This document shows positions 63,109-64,000 of a DNA stretch of 64,000 bases, piece after piece; within the stretch, counting starts at the first letter, position 1; each line of letters begins with the position of its first letter. Made by a program: the position numbers and the translations under genes. Location of the stretch: the NCBI RefSeq assembly GCF_014206875.1, contig NZ_JACIJO010000003.1, positions 698,561 through 762,560 on the forward strand. Reading direction: 5' to 3'. This DNA comes from Algoriphagus iocasae (GTDB lineage Bacteria; Bacteroidota; Bacteroidia; Cytophagales; Cyclobacteriaceae). A model generated the notes under the pieces. That model did not search any database and was not told the origin of the DNA. It saw only the letters and a list, made by a program, of their open reading frames with translations.

Positions 63109-64000
63109 TTATTTCTTTATAAACTTTTTAGAAGAGATGTAATTGCTCCTTGAAGTAACTTGTAAAATATAAACACCATTTATTAAATCGGAAACATCAA
63201 TTGTAACTTTTGACTCTCCATGTTTTGCCTCATAAAGTTTATTTACAACTCCATTCATAGAAATGACTTTAAATTCAAAATCATAGATATCATCTAAATT
63301 TGTAAAGAAAATATTTAGGTAATCATGAGTAGGATTAGGACCAATTATATATTTCAATAAGGGGTCGTTTATATCCTTTGTTGAATTATTAGTTCCTCTC
63401 AACACAACTGGTTTCGAGAAATAATATTCACCATTATTATCTGTGATCTTAGCTATGAGTTCATGGTTTCCCTCTGGGATATTTTTCCAGTTAAACCTAG
63501 TTGACTCTTTTGTAAGTTCACTTATCAGTATGTTTCCATCAAATAGTTCTATTTTATTGATTATTCCATCATTACTTTTTATTTCAACATCAATATTTGC
63601 TTCATTTGAAATTTCTACTTCTTGTTGATATTCTTTAGACAAAGCAATGTTTACTTCTGGTTTCAAAGGTGCTCTGAAATGTTTGGTAAGAGTTATATCT
63701 CTGTTAGGCATTTCAATATCTATAAGAGATTGATCTCCTATTCTTACCCCATCCATAGTCCAATATTCAAAAATTGCATCATCTTCATCCTTAGCAAGAA
63801 AAATAAGTTTTTCACCAACTTCTGCTTTAGTTGAAATAGCCTCATTAGAATTTTTCCCTTTAATATTTGAGGATACATTTATTCTATATGCTTCATTTTG
63901 TAAAGTGAATCGCATTGAGTTGAGATTTCCAAAATAGCCATTTTGACCGTTGCTATCCAGAACAAAACGCAGGATATGCTTTCCTGAAGGTAGTTTTACC
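63109..64000 (-). CDS. T9SS-secreted protein with CBM6-like module, 5' end outside the window
   Basis: Reading continues without a stop to the window edge, so this is the C-terminal part (about 297 codons seen) of a longer gene. At the edge it still reads LPSGKHILRFVLDSNGQNGY, the end of a CBM6-like module almost identical to those of the giant protein. Next is an InlB-type repeat-like segment (EYWTMDGVRIGDQSLIDIEMP ... ITLTKHF, split here for brevity), one diverged Ig-like module (IDVEIKSNDGIINKIELFDG, FNWKNIPEGNHEL), and a T9SS type A domain (YIIGPNPTHDYLNIFF ... SSKKFIKK). The sorting domain is a close paralogue of the one in the giant protein. An internal ATG at 63915 is not the true start. 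Confidence 0.88.
   Translation of the reverse strand, partial: VKLPSGKHILRFVLDSNGQNGYFGNLNSMRFTLQNEAYRINVSSNIKGKNSNEAISTKAEVGEKLIFLAKDEDDAIFEYWTMDGVRIGDQSLIDIEMPNRDITLTKHFRAPLKPEVNIALSKEYQQEVEISNEANIDVEIKSNDGIINKIELFDGNILISELTKESTRFNWKNIPEGNHELIAKITDNNGEYYFSKPVVLRGTNNSTKDINDPLLKYIIGPNPTHDYLNIFFTNLDDIYDFEFKVISMNGVVNKLYEAKHGESKVTIDVSDLINGVYILQVTSRSNYISSKKFIKK

Overview
The window looks like the chromosome of a Bacteroidota bacterium of the Cytophagales, most like Cyclobacteriaceae such as Algoriphagus. This is an inference from gene content: type IX secretion (T9SS) type A sorting tails, many lipoprotein glycoside hydrolases, a bacteriophytochrome with its heme oxygenase, AT-rich spacers and almost no Shine-Dalgarno sequences. 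No rRNA, tRNA, CRISPR array, SusC/SusD pair or intact mobile element was seen.

Layout. 0.2-2 kb: a GH43 enzyme and an ElaA-type acetyltransferase. 2.1-4.2 kb: a tandem array of composite hairpin repeats. 4.3-6.9 kb: a DNA-end-processing pair (ligase-associated MBL exonuclease and ATP-dependent DNA ligase). 7.2-11.1 kb: a small membrane protein, then a light-sensing operon of response regulator, heme oxygenase and bacteriophytochrome kinase. 11.4-20.2 kb: a Tat-exported Gfo/Idh/MocA oxidoreductase, an M28 peptidase, a DUF922-like protease, and GH43 and GH20 lipoproteins. 20.2-23.1 kb: a second composite repeat array. 23.3-25.8 kb: a GH9 enzyme overlapping a NodB-like deacetylase. 26-31.6 kb (minus strand): a PAS/DHp protein without an ATPase domain, then a rhamnogalacturonan set (GH106, rhaM, double-domain CE12 esterase). 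31.8-34.5 kb: a BNR/sortilin-type secreted protein.

35.2-53.2 kb is an exopolysaccharide or O-antigen locus, visibly more AT-rich than its flanks. It holds a Wza-like export lipoprotein, a Wzc-like tyrosine kinase, a Wzx flippase, a GT2, rfbF, a DUF5672 transferase-like protein, a UXS-like decarboxylase, a UDP-sugar dehydrogenase, an RmlC-like epimerase, rfbG, a SAF-domain oxidoreductase, a Wzy-like polymerase and a GH16 protein whose catalytic motif is altered. RfbF and RfbG should give CDP-4-keto-6-deoxyglucose. The dehydrogenase and decarboxylase should give UDP-glucuronate and UDP-xylose-type sugars. Two gene-poor stretches (41.8-43.0 and 43.8-45.3 kb) interrupt the locus.

54.1-64 kb: a 2,314-residue T9SS protein (beta-helix, 13 Ig-like modules, two CBM6-like modules), an insertion-sequence graveyard (IS1595-type and IS3-type remnants), and the C-terminal part of a related T9SS protein that runs off the right edge.

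The least explained material is non-coding. Six copies of a 100-nt cloverleaf-like inverted-repeat structure lie in the 20-23 kb array, and five copies of a dispersed element of about 150 bp with TATCCGC-type ends sit at gene ends across the window.
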